Shown: positions 1-9,966, numbered from the stretch's first letter. The stretch is DNA of 64,000 nucleotides from Yponomeuta sedellus (GCA_934045075.1 OW203734.1:11419516-11483515); one strand, 5' to 3'. A program made the numbers and translations. Notes: a model not told the origin generated them from the sequence alone.

Positions 1-21
1 GTTGATATTCTTGAGAAAAAA

Positions 22-165
22 CGTATTGTAGATAGATAGAATATTCTTTATTGCATGTACACCAGGAATTACATAGGAGACTTAAAGAATAACATACTAC
101 AGTACAAATGGCGGCCTTATTACTGAAATTAATTTCTTCCAGACAACCATTGCCGAAAAAAAAAA
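22..165 (-). repeat. non-LTR retrotransposon 3' UTR fragment
   Basis: Read on the minus strand this has a TGGAAGAAATT segment, a short stem-loop, an AATAAGGCCGCC box, a GTAC-containing spacer, an AATAAAGAATATTC polyadenylation-like end and a short (ATCT)n tail. The same order recurs at 12680-12830, 26750-26890 and 59215-59365 (minus) and at 25950-26075 and 45005-45145 (plus). No coding part is present here. The family is inferred from the tail only. Confidence 0.6.
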
Positions 166-467
166 GAAACTAAGGAAGGCATGAACTAAAAAGAAACCTA
201 CATAATACTAGTAAGAGATTTCACAAATAAAAATACCAAACTTAAATTAAGGAAAAATAGTGAGTTTGCACTCTGCTCTGTATTATTATTAACCCTTAGC
301 CAGTTTCGGAACGAACAGATGCCACTTAATATTTTTTTTTCCTAACGGGTAGAGCACTTGTTGTCTATGAATCCCTCCATTTCTGAACACAACAAAAGTT
401 TGAGTTTCCGAACAAACTTTTCGACATTTCGTTACGACAACATTTCCGTAGAATAATATAGAGCACT

Positions 468-530
468 CATTATAAAACAAGTCATGATTTTTATTCCATT
501 GGTGGCGCAGCACCTCAGAGCGCATTATCT
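468..530. repeat. Q-family repeat end
   Basis: The stretch ATTATAAAACAAGT followed by ATTCCATTGGTGGCGC matches the ends of Q copies at 7208, 8207, 26135 and 27385. Only about 60 bp is recognisable. It has no coding content. Confidence 0.45.
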
Positions 531-559
531 CTTCCATTTCGCCTACGTGTACGTCGAAA

Positions 560-1510
560 CGACAAAAATGTACCCCTGTCACTTTAAAAAACTACACTTC
601 AAAGGAAGCGGGAGTAAAAATGTAGGTACCTCCCTGAAAACATTTTCATTCCGTGGTGCGTGTTTATTTCTTTGCTTGTGCAGCAACTGAAAATATTGGC
701 TTCTATTCTTTTTGTATTTATAGTCGGACTTAAAGCCGCTGTTACATTTAGAGACCGTCTCGGTGCACATTCTGAAATGTTTCATGATCGTAAAAAAATT
801 GTATGCTTTTGATAAATTTGATCAGTGCCTTTGCAGATATTAAAATAACGGGGCTTTTAAAATACCTTTTTTTCAATACTTAGAAAACAAATGAAAGTTG
901 CAACTAAGATTAATAATTCTAATTATTACAACTTTTATTTTCAAAAATGTAGCAAATTTTCTCAATCAAAAACGCACTACAGGAAAAAGATCTTTTTTAA
1001 ATTATCGTAATGTGTTTGTCTAGGAAAGCTTCAATATTAGTACGTATATTTGAAAAGTGGACTAATACAACTACTAACAATAAGTGTATTAAAAATTAAG
1101 CGAGTAATTTCAGACTTAAGTTAATAAACTGTCGTGCTTACAAAAGTTACGTATTGAAAAAAGTTTCAAGATTTTTGTAATTTAAAATGTTACGCTGAGA
1201 TGAAGCCAAATGTAGCAGCAGCCTTAAAACGGCAAGTCAATCCGATGACAAATCAAATACTAATTGGTATCTCGCAGAAACATTCAAAAGCTTTTAGAAC
1301 TTTTTCATACTTGCTACGAATGCACGGTGATGACATATCAAATCAAGTTATTCTCTTTGTCCTGTCATTTAAAGTAATTTTCATAGTTTTCGTCTTTGTG
1401 TTATAATGTGATACCGTGCTTTAAATAGTGTAGTATATATGCAATCTTATTTACAATAAACTACCCGACAATATTTGAAATGAAAAACAAAAAAAAACAA
1501 CATTTATGGT
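560..1510. other. AT-rich interval, nothing recognised
   Basis: Only short open frames (up to 68 codons) occur, with no domain-like motifs and AT-rich composition. I see no repeat shared with the rest of the window. Confidence 0.5.
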
Positions 1511-1514
1511 GGTG

Positions 1515-1712
1515 TATTAGTATGTAGTATTAGTATGTAGGTGTATTAGTATGTAGTGTATGTTATGCACGTGCATAGACCCGTTTCACATCCCCACTCC
1601 GACTCACCAAGGTTTGCTGGAAGAAATCTCTTACAGAGATAAGCTCGCCTTTGTACATGTATTTTCTTTGATTGTATTTCTTTTTTGTGTTTTTCGTGTA
1701 CAATAAAGTATA
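1515..1712 (+). repeat. detached 3' UTR copy of the CR1-like element
   Basis: About 175 bp is nearly the same as 4505-4690, the 3' end of the downstream element, with only a handful of differences. It carries the palindrome TATGCACGTGCATA (1564-1577), the TGGAAGAAATCTC stem-loop, and the AATAAAGTATAAAGTAAAG end. The 5' side is a short stuttered direct repeat of GTATTAGTATGTA (1517-1555). This looks like an independent, severely 5'-truncated insertion of the same family. Confidence 0.75.
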
Positions 1713-1920
1713 AAGTAAAGTCAGTAAAGTAACATTTAACACTTAAAACTCAATTAGTCGAAAAATGCTTTCTCTCCATAGAATATATTTAAGATAAAGA
1801 TTTATACCTAGATAAATAAAGACTAAATTAATGTAATAGTAAAAAAAAATTCAGGTTATTTAGGTACAGTGTTACACAAGAAATAAGTCTCGCGGATGTA
1901 CCTGCGCAGATCACCAAATT

Positions 1921-3297
1921 TTGGATGTGCGGCAAGTTGATCGACCAATCACTTGCCTGATCAAAAACGATTCTCGCTCTGCTAAACTTCAATCCATTAT
2001 CACTTCTCACAACCTGAATATTTTACCTCTTGCTTCAACTCACCATGCTCCCAACTGTAATCCATCCCTCCTGGACCTTATGTTTGTGTCTAATCTGTCC
2101 AAAGTGGCCAAACATGGCCAACTCGATGCCCCATTCTCACATCACGACCTTATCTATCTTTCTTACAAAGTTCGTCCCCCAAAACGTAAGGCTAAGTTTC
2201 TTCTTCTTCGCAGCTTCAAGGGTGTTAACTTGGATGCGCTTGCAGCGGATGTTGATGCAGTGGACTGGTCGCCTGTTACTGAGAGCAAGACTTCCGATGA
2301 GAAGGTGACTCACTTTAACTCAATTGTGACGAGCCTTTTTGATAAACATGCCCCAGTCAAACGAGTCAAGGTCAGGCATTTGCCCGCACCTTGGCTCACA
2401 CATGCCATTAAGCAATTAATGGCTAAGCGTGATCAGGCCAAACGCAAGCACAAAAAAGACCCCACAGACGAAAACTTCATCCGCTTCAAGGTGCTGCGTA
2501 ATCGCTGTAGTAGGATGTGTAGGGATGCTAAGAGACGACACATCCACGACTCGATTGAAAAGTTTAGTTCAGCTGAAGTCTGGAAATTTCTCAAGACGCT
2601 CGGGATTGGCAAATCTCCTAATAGTACTCCTACAAATATTGACTTTAACGCCCTTAACAGGCACTTCTCCAAGCCTCCTGTCACTTTAGAAGACAACGTC
2701 AAAACCAGCACACTAAATTATCTTTCTTTACAGCGAAAACCCGACTGCGCTCCATTCTCCTTCAAAACTATCACAATGACTGACGTCAAGAAAGCTATCC
2801 TTTCCATTTCCTCTAAGGCGGTTGGAGACGACCAGATCAGCTCTCAGATCCTGGTTCTGGCCATTGATGGACTGGTGCCCATTATCACCCATATATTTAA
2901 CTTTTCCTTGGTCACCAGTTCGTTTCCTTCAATCTGGAGAAGGGCTCACGTCATTCCGCTCCCCAAATCTACCAACACTACCTCGTTCTCAGAATTCCGC
3001 CCAATTTCTATCCTTCCTTTCCTCTCAAAAGTCCTGGAATCCCTTGTCAACATCCAGTTTTCATCTTTCCTTTCTGCAAATAATCTCCTTAACCCTTTCC
3101 AATCCGGTTTCCGTCCCGGTCACAGCACGGTTACGGCACTGCTGAAGGTCACAGACGACATTCGTCTTGCAAAAGATAACGGGCAGCTCACTGTTCTGAC
3201 TCTGCTTGACTTCAGCAGTGCCTTTAACTGTGTCGACTTTGATATCCTTTTAGCCATACTCAGCTCTCTTAACGTATCTCCTCTCGTGATAGAATAG
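1921..3297 (+). pseudogene. endonuclease C-terminus and reverse transcriptase N-terminal half
   Basis: There are 458 open codons in frame 1; coding sense extends slightly upstream to about 1864, and no ATG marks a true start. Residues about 20-70 resemble the end of an EEP-type endonuclease (NPSLLDLMFVSN, then SHHDLIYL, which holds the final SDH-like histidine motif). After a linker come RT motifs: FRPISILPFLSKVLE near residue 360, QSGFRPGHST near 395, and catalytic motif A LLDFSSAF near 430. The frame ends at a TAG (3295-3297) that a single inserted A at 3296 would explain, because the next bases continue as a WFDTYL-type RT sequence one frame over. Enzyme role: nicks target DNA and copies the element's RNA at the nick. 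This copy is broken. Confidence 0.85.
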
Positions 3298-3357
3298 GTT
3301 CGACACCTATCTCCCGGGGCGCTGGCAGTGTGTGCGCTCTGATGAGACTACCTCTGA

Positions 3358-4320
3358 TTGGTCATACTCACTGCAGGCGTACCCCAGGGGGGAGTTCTCT
3401 CTCCTCTTCTTTTCTCTATTTTTATTAACTCTGTAACGGACTCATTGTCATCGCGCTACCATCTCTACGCAGACGACCTGCAGCTTTATAGGCACTTTGG
3501 AGTGGATGAGTTTAAATCGGCTGTGGATAATATGAATGCTGACTTGCTTCGGATTTTAGATTGGGCTCGTCACTTTGGTCTCCTGGTGAATCCCAAGAAA
3601 TCGCAGGCGATGCTGATTGGCAGTCCGCACTTCTACAGGTCGCTTATGAAGCAGACAGTGGTACCTATGGTTGTCTTTGATGGCATACCTATTGCCTATT
3701 CGACTACCGCTAGGAACTTAGGAGTGCTTTTTGACTGTCATCTCAATTGGGCTGCTCATATCAGTGAAGTCAGCCGACGAGTCTTTGCGGCTTTTCATTC
3801 GCTCCGACGTCTCCAGTACTTCCTGCCCCGCAAAACCAAAATAATTCTTGCCCAGTCTCTTCTTCTTCCTCTCCTTGACTACGCGGATGTCTGCTACTTG
3901 GATGCCAACGAGGAGCTGTTAGATAAACTCGAACGACTTCAAAACTTGGGTATCCGGTTCATATACGGTTTACGCAAGTTTGATCATGTCTCCAGTTTTC
4001 GACAAGAGTTAAATTGGCTCCCAATCCGCCTTCGCCGGAATGCACATATACTTTCTCTTCTGTACAAAATCGTCCATAATCCTTCTTATCCATTATATTT
4101 AAAAGAACGATTTCATTTGTTGCACTCTGGAGTGAGACCAGTGAGAACATTAAATTCCCATCTCCTTCAGATTCCTGTCCACAACACTGGAGCCTACGGG
4201 GATTCGTTCTCGGTCCATTCGGTCAGGCTGTGGAATGCACTGCCGCAGAGTATTCGTACTAGCCCGTCATTCAGTACTTTCACGAAACGGTTGAAAGAGC
4301 ATTATCTGTCTATATCTTAG
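3358..4320 (+). pseudogene. reverse transcriptase C-terminal half (YADD)
   Basis: 320 open codons continue the RT from the previous frame. AGVPQGGVLSPLLFSIFIN (residues 6-24) is RT motif B and YADDLQLY (37-44) is catalytic motif C, with both aspartates present. NPKKSQAML and RNLGVLFD follow, then a CR1-like tail ending WNALPQSIR...FTKRLKEHYL. It lies in the same frame as 1921-3297: after the insertion at 3296 a second shift, probably one missing base near 3375, restores frame, and stops occur between. The two halves were once one ORF2. Confidence 0.85.
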
Positions 4321-4504
4321 CTCCTTGATAGGTATTTATGTAAGTAGGTTCTTATTCTGTATTGTTTACGTATTATTATGTATTGTTTATGTATGTATAT
4401 ATGTAGGTAGATTTCTTTGATGGTTTATGTAGTTTATTCTTTACATTATTAGCTTTTATGTATTTGAGTAGATATCTATTTTGGCATGATTTTGTTATCT
4501 GTGT

Positions 4505-4690
4505 AAGTGTATTAGTATGTAGTGTATGTTGTGCACGTGCATAGACCCGTTTCACATCCCCACTCCAACTCCCCAAGGTTTGCTGGAAGAAATCTCTTAC
4601 AGAGATAAGCTCGCCTTTGTACATGTATTTTCTTTAATTGTATTTCTTTTTTTGTGTTTTTCGTGTACAATAAAGTATAAAGTAAAGTAT
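4505..4690 (+). repeat. 3' UTR of the CR1-like element
   Basis: This non-coding tail follows the ORF2 stop at 4318-4320 after about 185 bp. It contains a stem-loop (ATCTC, loop TTACA, GAGAT) after TGGAAGAA, a CGCCTTTGTACA box, and an AATAAAGTATAAAGTAAAG end. The same segment stands alone at 1515-1712. Confidence 0.75.
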
Positions 4691-5160
4691 AGTTTTATTT
4701 TATGGCAGGCCGCGCGCCTTTGTTGCTATTGGTTGATTCAACGTCATCGATGCAGATGACTATTAGTTTGGCAATATTAGCGTGAGCGAAATAGGTAGCG
4801 CTACTGCGGCAATCAATTCTGCACCTTAACCGTACCGGTTAAAGATCATGTTGAATGTACTTATAGCTTCGGCTACTTTCGTTACACTTCCTCCTAGTCT
4901 GCGCGAACGTAGATTCCCGAAGGGACTTTTATGATGTGTAGTACTGTACATTCATTATTACCAACATGTGAATCTGTTATACCCTTACAGGGGTCTTGTT
5001 CAATTACTTAAGTAACTTTATATATTATTTTCTTCATGAATGCATTGAATAAATGAAATGAAATAGAGTACACTATCTTGAGAACATCTTAAAAATCATC
5101 ATCGCCATCAATTTTTCACATTCTTCTGTCATAGGTCCTGGGGTTTATGGCGCTTCGGGT
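4691..5160. other. unassigned interval
   Basis: No open frame of note. Near 5035-5070 there is a TGAATAAATGAAATGAAAT stretch like the end of a retrotransposon 3' UTR, with no recognisable body upstream. Confidence 0.4.
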
Positions 5161-5162
5161 GT

Positions 5163-5765
5163 TAAGTACACCAGTGGAAAAAAATCAAAACATGTTTTAT
5201 TATACGTTTTTATCTAAAAGTGAGCATGCGAAATCTTAACAACTGTGGAAACTACTAATTACGTTTTACCTAATACTTAATCGCGATTAGACCCGTTGAA
5301 CTACGTATGAGTATCGCGAGTCATTAAGAAACACAATTGTAAAAACTATTTTTAGAACCTACAGTCTAGAATCTAGATCTCTGAGTGCTTAGTGCGAGTT
5401 TTTTAACTACTCGATCGCGTTAACGTAAACTCATATTTCTATGGCATCGAGGAAGCGCCACCTAGCGACAAGTATGGAAATTAAAATTGCTGAGTGCGAG
5501 TTGTAATGGTTTACGTTGAGAAGTGAACACGTTTACCAGCCAAAACACGAATAAACGCGAGTGCGAGTTGTACTGTGACAGCGTTTTGCCAGTTCGAACG
5601 GTTAACTTACTCATACTCACTACTCAATGCTGGATTAACGCGGTAGTAAAGTTATTCGATTGGATCTGTCAAACTCGCACTAAGCACTCTGAGGACTTTA
5701 ATCACTTTCCGCCAAAACGGCCGTTTCTAGCGGAAATCGATTAAAGTTGATTGAGTCAATTGATC
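5163..5765. repeat. diverged Q-family element
   Basis: The left part (CACCAGTGGAAAAAAATCA, ACGTTTTTATC, AAAAGTGA) matches the inner end of Q copies at 7910 and 26135. The right part carries an imperfect hairpin with arms ACTTTAATC...TTTCCGCC and GGAAATCGATTAAAGT (5696-5748), like 26382-26446. Between them a GTGCGAGTT motif recurs several times. It is non-coding; the 73-codon frame inside is not gene-like. Confidence 0.4.
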
Positions 5766-6210
5766 CTTGGTTCTAGAGGTTCAACGTTCTAAAACACCTT
5801 ACAACACCCACCTTCTTTTTAATATGGTTAAATAACTTCCCCGAGAGCTTCAGCTTTCTCTTTTCGTGAGTTTTCTTTAATTCCATTTTAAACTTCGAAT
5901 GTTTTTAGTCCGCAGTAGTAAGGAAAAATGTTCATCTTGCCGCCAGTGCGAGAATATTTGTGATATTAAATAGCCAGTTATTGCATTCTAGTTATGATAT
6001 TCTGGAGCGAGGAACGTTTATTTGTACGGCATGAGTTTCAAAGGGATTGGAGAATTTCGTAAAAATAATGAAGGGGGCTACAAAGTATTGAGAAAATTAC
6101 GTAGGCACCATTACCACACTCACTGAGGTAAAGTTTGAAAATTCTTTTAATTTTGTTACTGTCTATATTTTGTTATATCCTGTGTTTTAATTAATTTTAG
6201 TAACTGTTGA
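5766..6210. other. unassigned interval
   Basis: I recognise no gene or repeat here, apart from AT-rich sequence leading into the hairpin at 6211. Confidence 0.4.
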
Positions 6211-6302
6211 TGCAATAAATGTGTTTTTTCTTTTTTATTATAATTTTTGTAAGTATCTGCTTACAAAAATTGTAATAAAAAAGAAAAATCACATTTATTG
6301 CA
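6211..6302. repeat. near-perfect 42-bp-arm hairpin
   Basis: The arms start TGCAATAAATGTG and end CACATTTATTGCA, and the match continues through an A/T-rich stretch to a six-base loop near TATCTG. The arms differ by about one base. Such a short, loop-tight inverted repeat fits a MITE or a snap-back duplication. Confidence 0.75.
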
Positions 6303-6411
6303 TTCTAGCATATACTCTGTTCAAAGTCACTATGTTGCTAAAAAATGTTCTTACTTTAGCATATACGTTATTTTGCTGCAATACTTGTAAAAGGTAGCTA
6401 AGTCTCCAAGT

Positions 6412-6494
6412 ACCATGTTTTTAAAAACCTATTTAGATTTTCCTTAGCACGGGTTAGTGCATTAAAAATAAAAATAGTATAACCATGTTTTTAA
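6412..6494 (+). mobile_element. SINE S, minimal inverted copy with TSD
   Basis: A 13-bp direct repeat ACCATGTTTTTAA (6412-6424 and 6482-6494) brackets only about 57 bp: an inverted AACCTATTTAG piece, then the SINE S tail CCTTAGCACGGGTTAGTGC with an A-rich end. The inverted piece is the strand complement of sequence that normally lies just upstream of the tail. TSD plus A-rich tail indicates target-primed insertion, and the inversion indicates twin priming or template switching. Confidence 0.7.
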
Positions 6495-6614
6495 TCAAGA
6501 TTAAATTTTTATCTTTTTTCAAGAGAAGGCGCGAAGCAATATTTGCAAAAAAGTTAATGCTTTTTTATGTAGCCTTTAAAAAACCACTGCAAACAAGTCT
6601 TATCTCCGATGGAG

Positions 6615-6785
6615 AGTATGGGCTTGATGACCACGCGTGCCCACCGCGGATTAGCAATTTCAAGCGCGACGGTACTGGAACACCTCAGACACTCAGGTTA
6701 CCTCACGATGTTTTCCTTCACGGATAGCTAACGGTGCAGCTACTATAATTTCACAAATGTACCTACATAACTTACTGCAACAGGA
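6615..6785 (-). repeat. SINE C tail fragment
   Basis: Segments CCCACCGCGGATTAGCAATTT, ACACCTCAGACACTCAGGTT, GATGTTTTCCTTCAC and CTACTATAATTTCACAAAT occur in the same order as the body of SINE C at 57215-57380. The tRNA-like head is missing. Confidence 0.55.
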
Positions 6786-6889
6786 TTACCAGGCATAATA
6801 GAAGTACATGGCATTTCTTACACATCCAACTTGCATAGTACCTAAGTGAATAAAACTCATTCAAACCCAATGTTCTACGCTCGGAATGG

Positions 6890-7445
6890 TGACTCATTTC
6901 GTTAATAAGAAGAGCTTAGTCTGAGCCGGAACTGTGTACCAATACTTCGTTAATACCGATATGTTAGACAAGGAGGTAACGGTCTCATTATTGAAACGCT
7001 GAATTAAAGCAATGATAATTTCTTTCTTATTATCTTTTTTCATCGAAACGCTAATCTAGTTGAGGGTCTCGACTGACTGACACCTAAACAAAACGTAACG
7101 ATATTCTTCAAATTCTATAAACTCTGCTTAGAAGGCTACGCCGACCAGCTACTATAAAGGAGTATCTTTACAGTACCGATACTTCGTTAATACCGATATG
7201 TTAGACCACAAGTTATGATTTTTTTTCCATTGATGGCGCTAGTTAGCACCCCAAAGTGCCTTAATTAAAAGAGCTTAGTCTGAGCCGGAACTGTGCACCA
7301 ATACTTCGTTAATACCGATTTGTTAGAAAAAGTGCACACACGCCAAGAGTTTCTGACATTTCATCCAACTGCATGTCGATATAACAAATTATATTTCTTA
7401 TTTTTCCGAGCATGGTTTTCATTATTAAGGTGCTAACTAGCGGCA
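6890..7445. repeat. Q-family segment, first direct-repeat copy
   Basis: 7208-7433 (AAGTTATGATTTTT, CCATTGATGGCGCTAGTTAGC, CTTAGTCTGAGCCGGAACTG, CATTTCATCCA, TTTTTCCGAGCATG) is repeated in the same orientation at 8207-8416. A partial third copy of the middle part is at 6900-6975, and a short one at 7165-7205. No coding content. Confidence 0.65.
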
Positions 7446-7909
7446 CCTATCTTTCTATCTATCTATAATCAGCCCACATCAACCCACTGCTGGACATAGG
7501 CCTCCTTTTTATTGCGCCATTCCTCACGGTCCTGTGCTATCCATCTCTGGCCCGCAACCCTCACGATGTCGTCTGACCATCGTGTCGGTGGTCTGCCTAC
7601 CAACCTCCTTCCCTCCCTTGGCCACCACTCCGATACTGCCCTGGTCCACCGGCCGTCTTCCTTTCTAGCCAAGTGTCCCGCCCATCCCCACTTTAAGTCT
7701 GTGATCCGCTCACCAACGTCTTCGACCTTGGTTCTTCGACGAATTTCTACGTTGAGTACGCGGTCCACAAGCGATATGCCCACCATGGCACGCTCCATCG
7801 CTCTTTGTGCAACTTTCATTTTGTGCATATTTTGCTTGGTGAGCGTCCATGTTTCCGCACCGTAAGTATGGGCAGGACACATTGGTTGTAGACCTTGGTC
7901 TTAAGAGAT
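7446..7909 (-). pseudogene. RTE-type reverse transcriptase C-terminus with TSD
   Basis: Minus-strand coding for the last 140 or so residues of an RTE-type non-LTR polyprotein: a VYNQCVLPI stretch, YGAETWTLT, QRAMERAMVGISL, LKWGWAGHLARK, GRPPTRWSDDIVRVAG, and a C-terminal YVQQWVDVG. A frame break lies at about 7865, so VYNQCVLPI and YGAETW are in different frames. The 3' side ends in a GATAGATAG run, which fits RTE elements ending in short tandem repeats. A 10-bp direct repeat ACTAGCGGCA flanks it (7436-7445 and 7910-7919), so this truncated copy inserted into a Q element. It is dead, lacking endonuclease and catalytic RT. Confidence 0.8.
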
Positions 7910-8416
7910 ACTAGCGGCATCAATGGAAAAAAATCATATCGTCTTTTATAATGCGTCTTTGGAAAAAGTGAACATCATAAATCTGAATGAATATAGTAGC
8001 TCTTTTTAGTACGTAGTAAGCAATCTAGTAAGTACTTTAAAGCAGTTTTGCCAAAAACGGAAATTGAAAATTTTAGCGGCAATCGGTTAAAGTTCTAGGT
8101 TGATGATCGTAAGTTCTAGTCTGTAGATTCTTAAAATAGTTGCAACAGGTTGTTGAGATTTGTGATGTTTACTTTTTGAAAAAAAAAACGTATTATAAAA
8201 TAAGTTATGATTTTTCTCCATTGGTTAGCACCCCAAAGCGCCTTAATTAGAAGAGTTTAGTCTTAGCCGGAACTGTGTACCAATACTACGTTAGTACCGA
8301 TATCTTAGGCAGGGTGCACACATGCCAAGTGTTTCTGACATTTCATCCAGCTACACGTCTGTATGTATAACGGATGATATTTTTTATTTTTCCGAGCATG
8401 CTTTTCATTATTAAGC
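7910..8416. repeat. Q-family inverted repeat and second direct-repeat copy
   Basis: 7910-7990 (CATCAATGGAAAAAAATCAT, TTTTATAATGCGTCTTTGG, AAAAAGTGAACATCA) is the imperfect inverse of 8150-8228, giving arms of about 75 bp around a core that includes an ATCGGTTAAAGTTCTAGGTTG segment. The right arm overlaps the start of the direct repeat shared with 7208-7433. The ends fit a MITE-like or foldback element. Confidence 0.65.
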
Positions 8417-8660
8417 TTGCCTATTTTTTACTTTTGCGTGGAATCGTTTGTTGTTTTCGCAACGCAAGTAATTTGTTACGGTCGGTCTGGCTCCCGGGCT
8501 ATAATCTCGCTTTTGTTCGAAACTTTCCACCGCTAGTACAAAAGTGGTAACAAGCCGGGCAAGGTTTTGCGGATTGACGCAAATCTGACTTGATTTCGAC
8601 TTCGCTCGGCGGCTTACCTTTTTGTGTGGCCAACAAAACGTCTAATGAATTAAATTCTTG
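8417..8660. other. unassigned interval
   Basis: Short non-repetitive stretch between Q and the TIR element at 8662; no open frame or motif recognised. Confidence 0.35.
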
Positions 8661-8661
8661 T

Positions 8662-8892
8662 TATAGTCTGTTAGCTTTTAGAACATACCTCGGGCTCTAG
8701 AGTAGGCTTCGGTTTTCACCAATTTTCGCCGATTTTCTTACTGATGATCGAGTTCAGATTTCTAAATTAAGTGTGATATTAGTTCAGATATCGAAATTAT
8801 GTGTCAAATTAGTTCCGATATTTCTATTACACGAATATATCCGATTCTATCCGATAGTAGCCGAGGTATATTCTAAAAGCTAACAGACTATA
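8662..8892. mobile_element. MITE with 32-bp terminal inverted repeats
   Basis: The left end TATAGTCTGTTAGCTTTTAG and onward for 32 bp matches the inverse of the right end with one difference. The 231-bp element encodes no protein. Its interior holds about two and a half copies of a 30-bp direct repeat (units starting AGTTCAGATTTC, AGTTCAGATATC, AGTTCCGATATT, 8752-8825). The outermost TA pairs could be part of a TA target duplication, as in Tc1/mariner-type elements; this is inference. Confidence 0.75.
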
Positions 8893-8987
8893 CCACTGAG
8901 TTGGCTCAGTAATTTTAGGTTCCTCTTCTTCAGGCTATATTAGTTATTGAAACTTAAACTTAACACAGTGGAAGTATGACTTTCGAA

Positions 8988-9345
8988 GGTAATAATTATT
9001 TTTTAACAAACGATTTTCTGTTGACACTTTTATCACTCAAGAACAACTCACTCAATTTTAAACCTTAAGACATTCCAAATCAAATTGTCATTTATGTTTT
9101 TGAACGTCAAATGAGTTCGCACTATCTGTTAAGGTGAGAGATATCTTTGCAAACTCTATACCTCAAACTCAATATTATTTTATAACAAACGATTTTCTGT
9201 TGACACTTTTGTCACTCAAGAACAACTCACTGAATTTTAAACCTTACGACATTTCAAATCAAATTGTCATGTATGTTTTTGAACATCAAATGAGTTCGCA
9301 CTATCTGATAAGGTGAGAGATATCAACTCAATACCTCAAACTCAA
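8988..9345. repeat. 179-bp tandem duplication
   Basis: Two consecutive copies with AACAAACGATTTTCTGTTGA at 9005 and 9184, followed by matching GAGTTCGCACTATCTG and GGTGAGAGATATC blocks and CCTCAAACTCAATATTA ends. The copies differ by scattered substitutions and a small deletion in copy 2. The 60-codon frame in copy 2 has an interrupted equivalent in copy 1, so it is not conserved coding. Confidence 0.8.
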
Positions 9346-9490
9346 TATTAGTCCACTGCTGGACATAGCCCTCCCCTTATGAGCGCCATAGCGCAAGGTT
9401 GTGCCATCATTGGGGGGTAATGCCCATAATCCCCACGCTGGACATGCGGGTTGGGGATCGCAGTTTGGTGGAATTGTACTGCAGTACAAT
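9346..9490 (-). mobile_element. RTE-tailed SINE, 3' part
   Basis: On the minus strand this reads TGCGATCCCCAACCCGCATG, CATTACCCCCCAATGATGGCA, GCGCTATGGCGCTC, then GGGGAGGGCTATGTCCAGCA and GTGGAC. The last part equals the 3' coding end of the RTE fragments at 49225 and 57610. A fuller copy is at 24448-24720. Confidence 0.65.
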
Positions 9491-9539
9491 TTTAGGTTAT
9501 AATTGTGGAAATTGTAATTTGATTTCAAAGTGCAGATAG

Positions 9540-9612
9540 ACAGGCTATATTAGTCGACTGCTGGACATAGCCCTCCCCTACTGAGCGCCAAAGCACACTG
9601 TCTTCAGCTCGC
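9540..9612 (-). pseudogene. RTE C-terminal scrap
   Basis: Minus-strand GAGCTGAAGACAGTGTG, GGCGCTCAGTAGGGGAGGGC and TATGTCCAGCAGT match the WMRQAEDRALWRSLGEGYVQQW coding end of the (GAA)n-tailed RTE subfamily, with extra substitutions. Too short to be anything but a relic. Confidence 0.55.
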
Positions 9613-9966
9613 CCATTTGCCTACATACAAAAAATATTTCGGGCCCGTCAGTACAAATAACTTTTATTGCGGGGATAACTTATCGCAAATAAAAACGAGT
9701 CAGCTGATCCATACAATTTAATATTGCAGTGGAAACGTTGATGTAAAACAACAGATATTTTTTGGGATTTCAAAGTTTTCTCGTAGTAACAGTTGTCCAA
9801 ATTGACGAGGGATTTTATTACACCCTGTATATTTAATACCATGTGTTTCAGATTTCATCAAATATATTATTAGTGTACTTAAATGTAAAGAATGAGATAC
9901 ACCTAGGCGATAGCTGTGGCGGTCCAGACCTACGTAATTAACTGCACTAGTATTTATACGGACATG

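Larger units (their letters stand above)
1861..4690 (+). mobile_element. 5'-truncated CR1/Jockey-group non-LTR retrotransposon
   Basis: This single degraded copy contains the end of an apurinic-like endonuclease domain, a reverse transcriptase with FRPIS, QSGFRPGHST, LLDFSSAF, AGVPQGGVLSP and YADD motifs, and a C-terminal WNALPQSIR/FKRLKEHYL-type tail. An untranslated 3' end with AATAAA follows. It begins inside the endonuclease: the in-frame coding sense reaches back only to a stop at 1861, so the N-terminal half of ORF2 and any ORF1 are missing, as expected from incomplete target-primed reverse transcription. The C-terminal tail suggests the CR1/L2/Daphne side of the Jockey group; clade placement needs a tree. 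It cannot be autonomous. Confidence 0.85.

Noticed and set aside
7208..8416. LTR retrotransposon
   Set aside because: The direct repeats lack TG...CA ends, primer-binding site, polypurine tract and any gag-pol sequence.
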